Of a stretch of 43,437 nucleotides of DNA, positions 1-8,422 are shown one piece after another (the first letter of the stretch is position 1; the number at the start of each line of letters is the position of its first letter). This stretch comes from Flammeovirgaceae bacterium. GTDB taxonomy: Bacteria > Bacteroidota > Bacteroidia > Cytophagales > Cyclobacteriaceae. The stretch covers positions 1 through 43,437 of the forward strand of contig JABMNK010000082.1 in the NCBI GenBank assembly GCA_013204595.1, in the 5' to 3' direction. The notes beneath the pieces were generated by a model that saw only the letters and a list, made by a program, of their open reading frames with translations, did no database searches and was not told where the DNA came from. The translations under genes were made by a program, and so were the position numbers.

Positions 1-129
1 ACATACAGTAGCAAGAATGTTTGCGATATATACATAAAATTATAGTTATATTACGAATTAAACAGTACATATATTAAAAAATAACGATTTATTTATATTT
101 TAATACTTCACTTGTGTTATAAGGACTTT

Positions 130-828
130 TTACCACTTTAAGGTAAAGTGTTGTTTTTCTAATTTGATTTTTGTGAATAAAATCCCCATTTTAAATAAAT
201 CTAGCGATAGGGGGAACGCCTGGCACATGGTGATGCGAAACCATATATTTTTATTTCGTTGGCTTGAATAAATATTGGTTAAGATGATGACTTCGATCGT
301 GTTTGTATGGGCTATTAGTGATTGTAAATATTGATCGATAGGTCCTTTCACAGTACTCAGATTGATTACGGCCATTTGGCAGGAATCGCCCCATAGTGGT
401 TCTGTGAGGAGCGCCGATGATAAGCCTTGGTTTTCTTTGAGAAAGGGCGTTTTATTTGAATAGAAATGTTGCGCTAAAATAGAAGCTTTTAGAATAAACG
501 GCTCATTTTGCTCATTGGTAGAAAAGCCAATAAGTTGAACCTGGTTTATTTCTTGTCTTTTGGCTAATTTTTCAATAAAACGGAGACAACTTCGGTTAAT
601 AAAAGTCGGACCAAATACGTTTTTAGAATTCAAGCGAAACCAACTTATTAATTCTTGAAAGATGGATTCGTTATTTCTTTTTTGGATTAAATCAACATAT
701 AAATTGAATACAAAGGGAGAATGAATTTGATGCGCATCAATCGCTTTATTTAGATAATTTAGATAATAGCTAGTTTGGACTAGTATTGATGGGAACGGCA
801 ATTCTTCAATTAAGTTTAACTGGATCAA
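130..828 (-). CDS. Degenerate SAM-methyltransferase-like protein
   Basis: A 232-residue protein that I place, from recalled family patterns, in a Bacteroidota class I methyltransferase-like family. It has the N-terminal HSPFVF signature (about residues 36-41) after a YLNYL segment. Its C-terminus (SLDLFKMGILF, then KQHFTLKW) matches the usual DLF-x-x-G-LF and KEHF-x-L-R-x ending. The middle does not match: the glycine-rich SAM loop (usually ELGTSLG) reads as LIGFSTNEQ, the acidic DGNH region reads as INLSTVKG, and the protein is shorter than relatives I recall. It may therefore be catalytically inactive. The start is TTG; no ATG lies ahead of the conserved region. An alternative TTG at 801 would remove the 23-nt overlap with apaG. 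It is probably co-transcribed with apaG. Family placement is moderate and function is unknown. Confidence 0.6.
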   Translation of the reverse strand: MIQLNLIEELPFPSILVQTSYYLNYLNKAIDAHQIHSPFVFNLYVDLIQKRNNESIFQELISWFRLNSKNVFGPTFINRSCLRFIEKLAKRQEINQVQLIGFSTNEQNEPFILKASILAQHFYSNKTPFLKENQGLSSALLTEPLWGDSCQMAVINLSTVKGPIDQYLQSLIAHTNTIEVIILTNIYSSQRNKNIWFRITMCQAFPLSLDLFKMGILFTKIKLEKQHFTLKW

Positions 829-1192
829 TCAGCACAAATGCTGGAATCGAAACGTTAAAACGTGCGCCATCAATGATTTGTTCAAAAATGAAGTACCCTT
901 GCATTTTGCCTATTCCTGATCTCAAGTTACAACCAGAAACATACTGATGAATTTGACCCGGTTCAAGAATGGGTTGCTTACCAGTAACTCCTTCACCATC
1001 AACTGCTCTTCTTAAAAACGTAGCATCAAAGATATCCCAGTGACGCAACTTTAATTGGATCGTTTTATCCGCTTGGTTCTCTATGGTAATACGATAAGTA
1101 AATACATAGTGATTTCTCTCGGGAGTGGAGTATTCCTCTTTATAGGCCGTTTCTACAGTTATTTTTACGTTCTTTGTAATGCTTGTTACCAT
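806..1192 (-). CDS. apaG: ApaG (DUF525) domain protein
   Basis: A 128-residue stand-alone ApaG protein, the usual length for the family. It shows the conserved strand pattern RITIENQ (about 35-41), RHWDIFD (about 50-56), EGVTGKQPILEPG, YVSGCNL and GKMQGYF. The fold is an immunoglobulin-like beta-sandwich. ApaG is associated with cobalt resistance and Ap4A metabolism in enterobacteria, but its biochemical role is unsettled. An in-frame TTG lies two codons upstream at 1198; ATG at 1192 is chosen because it is a standard start that gives the normal family N-terminus. It is divergent from ung, with about 79 bases between the two starts, and its 3' end overlaps the following methyltransferase-like gene. 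Confidence 0.93.
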   Translation of the reverse strand: MVTSITKNVKITVETAYKEEYSTPERNHYVFTYRITIENQADKTIQLKLRHWDIFDATFLRRAVDGEGVTGKQPILEPGQIHQYVSGCNLRSGIGKMQGYFIFEQIIDGARFNVSIPAFVLIDPVKLN

Positions 1193-1271
1193 AAACAATC
1201 TTTCGATAAGGCAATTACTTGAATTTCTTTTAAATTTACAAGGTTGCGTAGCTAAAATTTAAGATTTTTTT

Positions 1272-1934
1272 ATGAATTGGTTGTATGCTTCTTCTTGGCA
1301 GAAAGTGCTAACAAATGAATTTGAAAAGCCTTACTATAAAAAATTAAATGCTTTTTTATCCCAAGAATATCAGTCTAAAAACATACATCCTGATCATAAT
1401 GAAATATTCAATGCTTTTGAACTGTGTTCATTTGATCAAACGAAAGTAGTCATCTTGGGTCAGGATCCATATCATGGGCTTAATCAAGCTAATGGATTAT
1501 CTTTTTCAGTCAATGAAAATATAGGTAAACCACCTACCTTGGTTAATATTTTCAAAGAGATTGAACGTGACTTGGGCATTCCTATGGCGAAAAGTGGATC
1601 ACTAACTAGGTGGGCCAAACAAGGTGTATTAATGATCAATGCCATCATGACGGTTCGAGATGCTGAACCAGGATCCCATAAAAACAGGGGGTGGGAGATC
1701 TTTACAGATGCGGTCATCACAGCATTATCTGAGAAAAAAAACAATGTAGTCTTCCTGCTTTGGGGAGCTTATGCCCAAGCGAAGGGCAATAACATTGATC
1801 TTGACAGGCATTTGGTCTTAAAATCAGCGCATCCATCCCCATTGTCGGTCTATAGGGGATTTGAAGGAAATGGCCATTTCAGCAAGACCAATGCCTATTT
1901 ATCTAGTAAGGGATTGCAATCTATTGCCTGGTGA
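1272..1934 (+). CDS. ung: Uracil-DNA glycosylase (family 1)
   Basis: Removes uracil from DNA by cleaving the N-glycosidic bond, the first step of base excision repair after cytosine deamination or dUMP incorporation. The 220-residue length is normal. The water-activating loop GQDPYHG is at 63-69 (catalytic Asp65), the uracil-stacking Phe lies in NGLSFSV (74-80), and the minor-groove loop AHPSPLS at 186-192 carries His187. The NAIMTV segment (123-128) matches the usual N-x-x-LTV element. The gene stands alone, divergent from apaG and convergent with lepB. Thymidylate synthase, at the other end of the window, limits the same lesion by supplying dTMP. Confidence 0.97.
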   Translation: MNWLYASSWQKVLTNEFEKPYYKKLNAFLSQEYQSKNIHPDHNEIFNAFELCSFDQTKVVILGQDPYHGLNQANGLSFSVNENIGKPPTLVNIFKEIERDLGIPMAKSGSLTRWAKQGVLMINAIMTVRDAEPGSHKNRGWEIFTDAVITALSEKKNNVVFLLWGAYAQAKGNNIDLDRHLVLKSAHPSPLSVYRGFEGNGHFSKTNAYLSSKGLQSIAW

Positions 1935-1996
1935 AGATGATATTTCGATGTTCTTTTTTTGTTGATTTAATTAAAAAATCACAAAACAAAATACGC

Positions 1997-3430
1997 TTAA
2001 TGAATCAACTTAAAGATACGATTCCACCTAATCTTATCTAAGAAATCAGCTCTGTCATCGAGGGAAAGCCAAATGAAAGAAGCTTCTCCTACTATAAAAT
2101 CTTCTGAGACAAATCCAAAATACCTTGAATCTAAAGAATTATGACGGTTATCACCCATCATAAAATAATAATCCTTTGTGAAGGTGTAATCTGTAACGAG
2201 TTTCCCTGAAATTAAGAGTTGATCCTTAATTATTTCCACAGCATCTTGGTCTTCATAATTCATAATCGTACTGCCGTACATGGCGATTGAGGAATCATTA
2301 ACATGAATGGTCATGCCTTTATACGGGACGGTCAAGGGGCCATAAAAGTCAGCATTCCAAGGGTAAAAGTCAGCGTTTGGGAAAATCCTCGATTCTACCC
2401 TAGCTTCATTCTCCAATGTTTTTTCAATACTTTTTATGAAATCAAGTTCGGCCAATTTGTTAGCAGATGTTTCGGTAGTGAGTATGAGGTAGCCAGTTTT
2501 ATTATTGGCCCCAATTGTCTGGTGATATTCCCAAATATCAAGGTCACTAAAGATACGATCTCGAATGGTCTGATCAGTTTCAACAAAATACCGCATTTGC
2601 ATTAATTCTGGATTGTCGGAAGGCTGATTATTTACATATGCTTGTCCAGCTCTTACTTCTAATACATCGCCAGAAATGGCAATGCACCTTTTGATGTAGT
2701 GGGGTCTTAGGTCTCTTGGATATTCAAATTCTGGAGGATAATTGAAGACTACGACATCATTTCTTTCAACCTTACCTAAGCTTGGAAAACGTAGTTGCGG
2801 AAGTTCTAAAAAGCTCAAGTATGAGGGTAGTTCTGTTCCCCAAACTTTTGCATGCGTCAAGGGTAACTGTAAAGGCGTCTTTGGCGATCGAGGACCGTAT
2901 TCCATTTTGCTGACAAAAAGAAAATCACCTACCAAAAGGGATCTTTCCATTGAAGGGGTAGGTATCACATAAGCCTCCATAAAGGCCCATCTAATAATAG
3001 TAGCAGCAAAAAAGGCAAAGACAATGGCTTCAAACCATTCCTTAGCCGGACCTTTTATTGTTTTTGGTATTTCAGTCGCTTTACCGACATACTGAGTGGG
3101 CCCATAGGCTACATACATCATATAGAAAGGGGCCAGTACGACGCCAAGAAATTGGTCCAAATAACTATATCTTTTGAAAGATTTAAGCAAGTCGAGGTGA
3201 ATGGTGAGTGCGACAAAAAAGTTAATTATGGGTACGAATAGTAATAACACCCAATAACTAGGTCTTCCTACAATTTGAATATGAATATAGTAGTTGTAGA
3301 ATGGTACGAATCCAATCCAACCCTTTTGACCTGCCTTGGTGAAAAACTTGTAATAAGCCATACTTTGAAGCAGGTACCATCCGATGACTATTATTAGGAC
3401 TGTGGTAAGGCTAAAATCATTGAGATACAT
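1997..3430 (-). CDS. lepB: Signal peptidase I with N-terminal membrane domain
   Basis: Cleaves signal peptides from exported proteins at the inner membrane. Counting from ATG at 3430 (477 residues), the catalytic Ser160 lies in PTPSM, the general-base Lys247 in YIKR, and the conserved GDNR-x-N-S-x-DSR box starts at 426. The first 115 or so residues hold about three extra hydrophobic segments with the FVPFYNYY and GRPSYWVLLL pattern of the DUF5684-type domain seen on Bacteroidota signal peptidases. A further membrane segment (about 133-155) precedes the active site. A long insertion, about 285-365, separates the Lys and GDNR regions, again usual in this phylum. A TTG three codons upstream (3439) abuts the dapB stop and is an alternative start. 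It is the last gene of the parA operon. Confidence 0.95.
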   Translation of the reverse strand: MYLNDFSLTTVLIIVIGWYLLQSMAYYKFFTKAGQKGWIGFVPFYNYYIHIQIVGRPSYWVLLLFVPIINFFVALTIHLDLLKSFKRYSYLDQFLGVVLAPFYMMYVAYGPTQYVGKATEIPKTIKGPAKEWFEAIVFAFFAATIIRWAFMEAYVIPTPSMERSLLVGDFLFVSKMEYGPRSPKTPLQLPLTHAKVWGTELPSYLSFLELPQLRFPSLGKVERNDVVVFNYPPEFEYPRDLRPHYIKRCIAISGDVLEVRAGQAYVNNQPSDNPELMQMRYFVETDQTIRDRIFSDLDIWEYHQTIGANNKTGYLILTTETSANKLAELDFIKSIEKTLENEARVESRIFPNADFYPWNADFYGPLTVPYKGMTIHVNDSSIAMYGSTIMNYEDQDAVEIIKDQLLISGKLVTDYTFTKDYYFMMGDNRHNSLDSRYFGFVSEDFIVGEASFIWLSLDDRADFLDKIRWNRIFKLIH

Positions 3431-3439
3431 AATAATCAA

Positions 3440-4153
3440 TTATAAGTTTATAAAATCATTCATGGTAAGAACACCTTTCTTATGTTGAATCCATTCGGCA
3501 ACCAATACAGCACCCTCGGCAAAACCAGCTCTCGAGTACGCTTCATGTTTTATTTCAATTTTATCAATGGTTGATTCATAAACAACACGATGGGTGCCAG
3601 GCACCTCTGGTTTTCTCAGCGAATTTATCTTAATTGTTTGAGAATGGATCTCATCAAGCGACCAATTTTCATATTTGGAATGATCTTTAATAATATCATA
3701 GGCAAGTGTGATGGCCGTACCACTGGGTCTATCCAGTTTTTGAAGATGATGGATCTCTTCGATATCGACCTCATATTGTGGTTGTTGATCCATTACCTTA
3801 GTGAGCCATTCATTCAATTTAAGGAATATATTAACGCCTAGACTGAAATTGGTCGTGGATAAAAAAGTGCCATTTTTTTGACGACATAAAGCTTCAACGA
3901 CAGGTAATTGATCTAGCCACCCAGTAGTTCCTGAAATTATAGGCAGCCCTTGTTCTAAACAATTAGAAATGTTATTAAAAGCGGTTTGTGGAGTTGAAAA
4001 CTCAATGACTACATCGGTATTATTGGGTGTTAATTGAGATAACTCCTCCATATTTTTAAGATCAATAATTTTTGAAATCACATGACCTCTTTTTTTGGCG
4101 ATTGCTTCAATGGCTTGACCCATCTTTCCGTAGCCAATTAATCCAATTTTCAT
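3440..4153 (-). CDS. dapB: 4-hydroxy-tetrahydrodipicolinate reductase
   Basis: NAD(P)H-dependent reduction in the diaminopimelate/lysine pathway, supplying the peptidoglycan cross-linking residue. The 237 residues contain the nucleotide-binding GYGKMG (7-12), EFSTP (51-55), SGTTGW (74-79), the catalytic EIHHLQK segment with His135-His136 and Lys139, and the substrate loop DRPSGTA (141-147). The C-terminal AGFAEGA element is also present. Its ATG overlaps the stop of the DUF5683 gene by 4 nt (ATGA) and its stop is followed at once by lepB, so translational coupling is likely. The length is slightly short for DapB, as is common in Bacteroidota. I see nothing anomalous. Confidence 0.96.
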   Translation of the reverse strand: MKIGLIGYGKMGQAIEAIAKKRGHVISKIIDLKNMEELSQLTPNNTDVVIEFSTPQTAFNNISNCLEQGLPIISGTTGWLDQLPVVEALCRQKNGTFLSTTNFSLGVNIFLKLNEWLTKVMDQQPQYEVDIEEIHHLQKLDRPSGTAITLAYDIIKDHSKYENWSLDEIHSQTIKINSLRKPEVPGTHRVVYESTIDKIEIKHEAYSRAGFAEGAVLVAEWIQHKKGVLTMNDFINL

Positions 4154-4773
4154 CTCAAAGACACTTTTAAAGTAAATCCTCCAATAGGGGTCCTTTCAGG
4201 ACTGAATTGTATGGAAGGGGTGATTTTCGCCGAAAAACTTTCGTTTATTTCAAATTCTCTTAAATGACCAGAGATGTAGGCGTCTGCTACATTTATTAAG
4301 TAAAAAGCAGTTGCGATTAGTGCTAAATAGTCACGATTACGATGAAATCGATCTTCATATTGCTTTAACGAGCTTTCACTAAATCGACCAGGTAAAACCA
4401 TCTCAAATCTATTTTCAGTATCTGGTCGATCATCAAGTTCTGCAATGTATGAATTTCTGAAAGAATGGTATATTTCATTGTTGTTTCGTATTAAATGGGC
4501 AAAGATCATAAATCCACCATAAATAAAGGGCACCTTAAATACTTGGCCATTGTAAGCTTGACCTAGGCCAGGCAGTACAGCAGATAATATAGCGGATTTA
4601 GCTGGGTCAACCTTTGATATTTCCTTAAAATAATTACCCGAATCTTGATTGAGGAAGCCTGTGTCTAGTTTATAGCTATCTTGTGCGTAGCTTACTACTG
4701 ACCCACTCAGAAGAAAGAAAAAGAGAATTAATATTTTAAATTTCAAGTATATCGAGTATTCTATTGAGATCAT
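4150..4773 (-). CDS. DUF5683 exported/membrane protein
   Basis: A protein of unknown function belonging to the DUF5683 family, which in Bacteroidota commonly lies between parB and dapB. A signal peptide or first membrane segment (KILILFFFLLSGSVVSYA, then Gln) is followed by the conserved SAILSAVLPGLGQAYNGQ stretch and a hydrophobic VPFIYGGFMIFAHL segment. A central charged region (RNRDYLALIATAFYLIN) leads to a C-terminal beta-like tail (IGGFTLKVSL). The start is uncertain. The reading frame is open further upstream inside parB, but ATG at 4773 (overlapping the parB end by 38 nt) or TTG at 4746 (11 nt overlap, clean signal peptide) fits the signal sequence best. I chose the ATG. Confidence 0.8.
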   Translation of the reverse strand: MISIEYSIYLKFKILILFFFLLSGSVVSYAQDSYKLDTGFLNQDSGNYFKEISKVDPAKSAILSAVLPGLGQAYNGQVFKVPFIYGGFMIFAHLIRNNNEIYHSFRNSYIAELDDRPDTENRFEMVLPGRFSESSLKQYEDRFHRNRDYLALIATAFYLINVADAYISGHLREFEINESFSAKITPSIQFSPERTPIGGFTLKVSLR

Positions 4774-5629
4774 CGGTTGATGCAAATGGGACACTAATTT
4801 CCCCACTATCATTGTCCTTAGATTTAATTTTGATCCGTGTTCCAAAATGAGAGGAGAGTTTGCTTTGTAATTTTTCAATATCTGGAGATATCAAAATTTT
4901 CTCTTGATTGTTCTTGTTTTTTTTCTTGACAATACCCCTCACCAAATCTTCTGTTTTACGGACAGAAAGCCCATTGGCGATTATTTTATGGAATACATCC
5001 AATTGCATTAAAACATCTTCAATGGAGATAAGCGCGCGTGCATGACCCATGGATAAGGTGTTGTCTTTCAGTGCAATTTGAATATCAGGAGGCAACTTCA
5101 ATAGCCGTAAATAATTAGTTACAGTAGATCTGTTTTTGCCTACTCTTTCCCCTAACTCATCCTGTCTTAGTTCACATTCGGAAATAAGTCTTTGGTAGCT
5201 TAGTGCAATTTCAATGGCATTGAGATTTTCTCTTTGGATGTTCTCAATTAATGCCATTTCTAGCATTTGCTGGTCATCCGCTGTCCTCACATAGGCAGGA
5301 ATTTTCTTCAATCCTACCAGTTTAGAAGCCTGTAATCGCCTTTCTCCCGAAATGAGCTGATAGGTGTTGTCAGAGAGTTTTCTTACCGTAATAGGTTGAA
5401 TAATTCCCTGAATTTGTATGGATTGTGCAAGTTCATTAAGGGCGTCTTGATTGAAGTGGGATCTCGGTTGAAAAGGATTTACTTCAATTTGAGAAATCAT
5501 AATTTCACCAATGTTCACCACTCTCTCCGGTAAATAGTCAATGCCATTCATTTCAAGAACAATTGATGCAGGTTCAGAAAGTAATGCCCCTAATCCCTTA
5601 CCTAATCCTGTTTTTTTCTTGATGGACAT
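4736..5629 (-). CDS. parB: Chromosome-partitioning protein ParB
   Basis: ParB/Spo0J-type CTP-dependent clamp that loads at parS and spreads, working with ParA to segregate the chromosome origin. In 297 residues it has the N-terminal GLGKGLGALL motif (8-17), the ParB domain with NPFQPR (51-56), the CTP-binding GERR (95-98) and ENIQREN (129-135). The helix-turn-helix region QDELGERVGKNRSTVTNYL (156-174) follows, and a C-terminal dimerisation region ends in LNRILDILEI. Only 3 bases separate it from parA. I found no complete parS-like 16-mer in this window. Confidence 0.96.
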   Translation of the reverse strand: MSIKKKTGLGKGLGALLSEPASIVLEMNGIDYLPERVVNIGEIMISQIEVNPFQPRSHFNQDALNELAQSIQIQGIIQPITVRKLSDNTYQLISGERRLQASKLVGLKKIPAYVRTADDQQMLEMALIENIQRENLNAIEIALSYQRLISECELRQDELGERVGKNRSTVTNYLRLLKLPPDIQIALKDNTLSMGHARALISIEDVLMQLDVFHKIIANGLSVRKTEDLVRGIVKKKNKNNQEKILISPDIEKLQSKLSSHFGTRIKIKSKDNDSGEISVPFASTDDLNRILDILEI

Positions 5630-5632
5630 TTT

Positions 5633-6409
5633 TTAAGCAGCCTTAATTTGGTTTCTTTTCAACAATTCTTTTGCTAAGTTAATATAACTTGTAGCTCCTT
5701 TACTATCTGCGTCGTGAGAAATTACGGGTAAGCCAAAGCTAGGAGATTCGCTTAGTCGAACATTTCTTGGAATTATGGTTTCAAAAGCGATGTTTTTGAA
5801 ATGTTGTCGTATTTCGTTGACTACCTGATTCGAAAGATTCAATCGTATGTCATACATAGTCATTAAAATCCCTTCGATCTGCAGGGCCTTATTTAATCTG
5901 TTTTGAATGATTTTTATGGTATTTAATAATTTGCCCAATCCCTCCAAGGCAAAATACTCACATTGTACAGGAATGAGTACTGAATCGGATGCCGTTAAGG
6001 CGTTGATGGTAATTAAGCCCAAAGAGGGTGAGCAATCTATGATAATAAAATCATATTCAGACTTAATGAGACTTAACGTGCTTTTCATCTTATCTTCCCG
6101 ATTGTCTAGATTGATCAATTCCACTTCTGCGCCTACTAAATCTATATGAGAAGGAAGAATATCTAGGTATTTTATGTTTGTTTTTTGTATGCTTGTGAGG
6201 ATATCTGTCCCGTTTACCATACATTCATATATACCCGTCTGAATCTCATTAGGATCCAAACCGACACCCGATGTAGCATTGGCTTGAGGATCAGCATCGA
6301 CAATGAGCGTTTTGTATTCTAGTGCGGCTAAACTTGCTGCAAGATTAATTGCAGTTGTTGTTTTGCCGACGCCACCTTTCTGATTTGCTACTGATATGAT
6401 TTTGCCCAT
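5633..6409 (-). CDS. parA: ParA/Soj chromosome-partitioning ATPase
   Basis: Deviant Walker-A ATPase that binds DNA as a dimer and is driven off by ParB, moving the origin region. The 258 residues show KGGVGKTTT (11-19) with the signature Lys11 and catalytic Lys16, DADPQANAT (39-47), and FIIIDCSPSLG for the Walker-B-like region. The short N-terminus, with no separate helix-turn-helix, marks the small chromosomal Soj type. It is the first gene of the five-gene parA-parB-DUF5683-dapB-lepB operon; a TAnnTTTG element lies 42 nt upstream of its ATG. Confidence 0.97.
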   Translation of the reverse strand: MGKIISVANQKGGVGKTTTAINLAASLAALEYKTLIVDADPQANATSGVGLDPNEIQTGIYECMVNGTDILTSIQKTNIKYLDILPSHIDLVGAEVELINLDNREDKMKSTLSLIKSEYDFIIIDCSPSLGLITINALTASDSVLIPVQCEYFALEGLGKLLNTIKIIQNRLNKALQIEGILMTMYDIRLNLSNQVVNEIRQHFKNIAFETIIPRNVRLSESPSFGLPVISHDADSKGATSYINLAKELLKRNQIKAA

Positions 6410-6450
6410 ATAATTAAAGGATCTGGATCTTTTTAAGGTTTAAATGAAAA

Positions 6451-6458
6451 CAAATATA
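6451..6458 (-). promoter_or_regulatory. Candidate -7 element for the parA operon
   Basis: On the minus strand this reads TATATTTG, an exact fit to the Bacteroidota -7 consensus TAnnTTTG. It lies in the 166-base gap between parA and yidC, about 42 nt ahead of the parA ATG. No TTTG or TTG is found at the -33 spacing, so this is only a candidate. Confidence 0.35.
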
Positions 6459-6575
6459 TGTTAGAATAAGAGACTATGTTGTTAAATTTTTATTGATAAT
6501 TATTTTAATAAGACATATAAAATTTATTTCATCTGTTAAAGTAGCGCTTGGCTATAGATGCGCGGTTTTAAGAAG

Positions 6576-8396
6576 CTATTTCTTCTTATTTTTACTTTGA
6601 GCCGTTTGATTAGCTTTCATAGCTTCTTCTAATCGGCTTTGAAATTTGGACTTTGTCTTATTGACATTTTTCTTTTTATTTTCTTCCATGATCAATTTGA
6701 TTTTATCCTCATCTACAAACTTTCTGAACAACATAATCTGACCGAAAGAAACCAAATTGGTTATAAAGTAATAGTAGGAGAGCCCTGATGGATAAGAATT
6801 AAAGAAGAAAAGAAACATGATAGGCATTAAATACTGCATCGTTTTCATGGGACCTTGAACGGTGGTCATTTGGGCATTGGCCATGGTATAGAGTATGGTT
6901 GAGCCAGCCATAAGTAAGGTAAACAGACTTACATGATCCCCATAAAAAGGGATATTAAACGGTAACGAGAATATCGAATCATAAGAAGATAGATCATCTG
7001 CCCATAGAAATGATTCTAATCGTAATTCAATGGCACTTGGTATAAAATAAAACAGCGAAACCAAGATAGGAAATTGAAGTAATACAGGTATACAGCCACT
7101 TAAGGGGTTAATGCCTACCTTTCTGTAAAGATCCATTTGATCCGCCTGGGCCTTTTGCATATCGCCTCCGTGCTTTTCTTTGATAGCATCCAATTCAGGC
7201 TTAAGTACCCGCATTTTGGCCATCGAGATGTGAGATTTATAAGTCAAAGGTGAAAGAATGATTCTAATGATCAAGACCATCAAGATAATGATCAAACCAT
7301 AATTGGAGAAGAATAGCTCTAAATAATTAAATATTGGGATGATTAGGTATTTATTTATAAAGGGTAGAAACAACCAGCCCAATTCAATATTATTACTGAA
7401 GCCATCAGTTACCTCTTTGAGAATACTGTATTTATTAGGGCCAAAAAAGAATGTGTATCTGGTATCCCCGATGGCCAATGCTGTAAAAGGTATTTCAGCT
7501 TCGAGAGAACCCTCCTTGACGACGTTTTGATCATCAATAGGCGTATTTAAGGTCATGCGACCTTTATTGAAGTTTTTATCTGCGATGATAGCTGCAGTGA
7601 AGAATTTCTGATTGAATGCCATCCATTTGACGGGCTCATCAATCGCCATTTCTTCAAAGGTGGTGGATGACTTACTGATGTAATCTGAATTTGCGCTATT
7701 TGTGTAGTAGCGAACGGTTGCTCTTTGCCGAGAATCGGTAATTTCTCTTTCAATTTTTGGCATTTGGCCTTCCCAAAGAAATTTAAGATCCTTTGGATCA
7801 ATGATCCTTTCAAAGCCCTTACTTTCAATTCGATAATTGATCTCAAATCCCTTTTGATGCAAAGTGTATATTTGATGCAAGCTGTTTCCGTTAACCACAA
7901 GCGTGTAATCAACTACAGTACTATCGGCATAAGTAACAACTTTTGGCTGAAAATAGAGATCCCCAAAAGAGATGTTTTTGGAAAGGTGTTCAAAAATGAT
8001 ATTAATGTGATGATTGTTGTCAAATAAATTTAAGGAAGTGCTGTCATACGTTGTATAGTTCTTAAGGCCAATGTTTTTTAAAGCACCTCCTTTGTTTGAA
8101 AATGTGATGTTTAAATCATCGGTACTTAAGTCAATCACAGACTCATTGCCAATGGCATTTTGAGAAAATAAGCCATATTTAAACTCGTTTAATTGACCTC
8201 TTGCTGAATCTGACAATGCTATTTGATCGTTTTCGGAATTTGTCAACCGAACACTATCCCTTGAGTTATTTAGGGGTGTAGTGCTATTCACGTTGTCGGC
8301 AATGACAGGAATCTGAGGCTCTGGACTGAAGAACTGAAAATAGATGGTCAACATGACCAACATCAATACCAATCCTATTATATTATTTTTATCCAT
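6576..8396 (-). CDS. yidC: Membrane protein insertase YidC
   Basis: Inserts and folds inner-membrane proteins, alone or with SecYEG, which matters here for the many multi-pass respiratory subunits. The 606 residues give an N-terminal anchor (about 5-23), a large extracytoplasmic beta-rich domain (about 55-330) and the C-terminal Oxa1-type core. The core contains RIILSPLTYKS with the conserved intramembrane Arg, then LYRKVGINPLSGCIPVLLQ and a further set of membrane helices. The last 40 or so residues are Lys/Asn-rich, as expected for a ribosome-contacting tail. It sits 26 bases downstream of pyrG on the same strand and is probably co-transcribed with it. Confidence 0.97.
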   Translation of the reverse strand: MDKNNIIGLVLMLVMLTIYFQFFSPEPQIPVIADNVNSTTPLNNSRDSVRLTNSENDQIALSDSARGQLNEFKYGLFSQNAIGNESVIDLSTDDLNITFSNKGGALKNIGLKNYTTYDSTSLNLFDNNHHINIIFEHLSKNISFGDLYFQPKVVTYADSTVVDYTLVVNGNSLHQIYTLHQKGFEINYRIESKGFERIIDPKDLKFLWEGQMPKIEREITDSRQRATVRYYTNSANSDYISKSSTTFEEMAIDEPVKWMAFNQKFFTAAIIADKNFNKGRMTLNTPIDDQNVVKEGSLEAEIPFTALAIGDTRYTFFFGPNKYSILKEVTDGFSNNIELGWLFLPFINKYLIIPIFNYLELFFSNYGLIIILMVLIIRIILSPLTYKSHISMAKMRVLKPELDAIKEKHGGDMQKAQADQMDLYRKVGINPLSGCIPVLLQFPILVSLFYFIPSAIELRLESFLWADDLSSYDSIFSLPFNIPFYGDHVSLFTLLMAGSTILYTMANAQMTTVQGPMKTMQYLMPIMFLFFFNSYPSGLSYYYFITNLVSFGQIMLFRKFVDEDKIKLIMEENKKKNVNKTKSKFQSRLEEAMKANQTAQSKNKKK

Positions 8397-8422
8397 GGAA
8401 TACTAATGAGAAATTTTAAAAA

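Noticed and set aside
1963-1981. TGATTT/AAATCA inverted repeat between the convergent ung and lepB genes, a possible bidirectional terminator.
   Set aside because: The stem is only 6 bp and AT-rich, with no T run directly after it on either strand; too weak to annotate.
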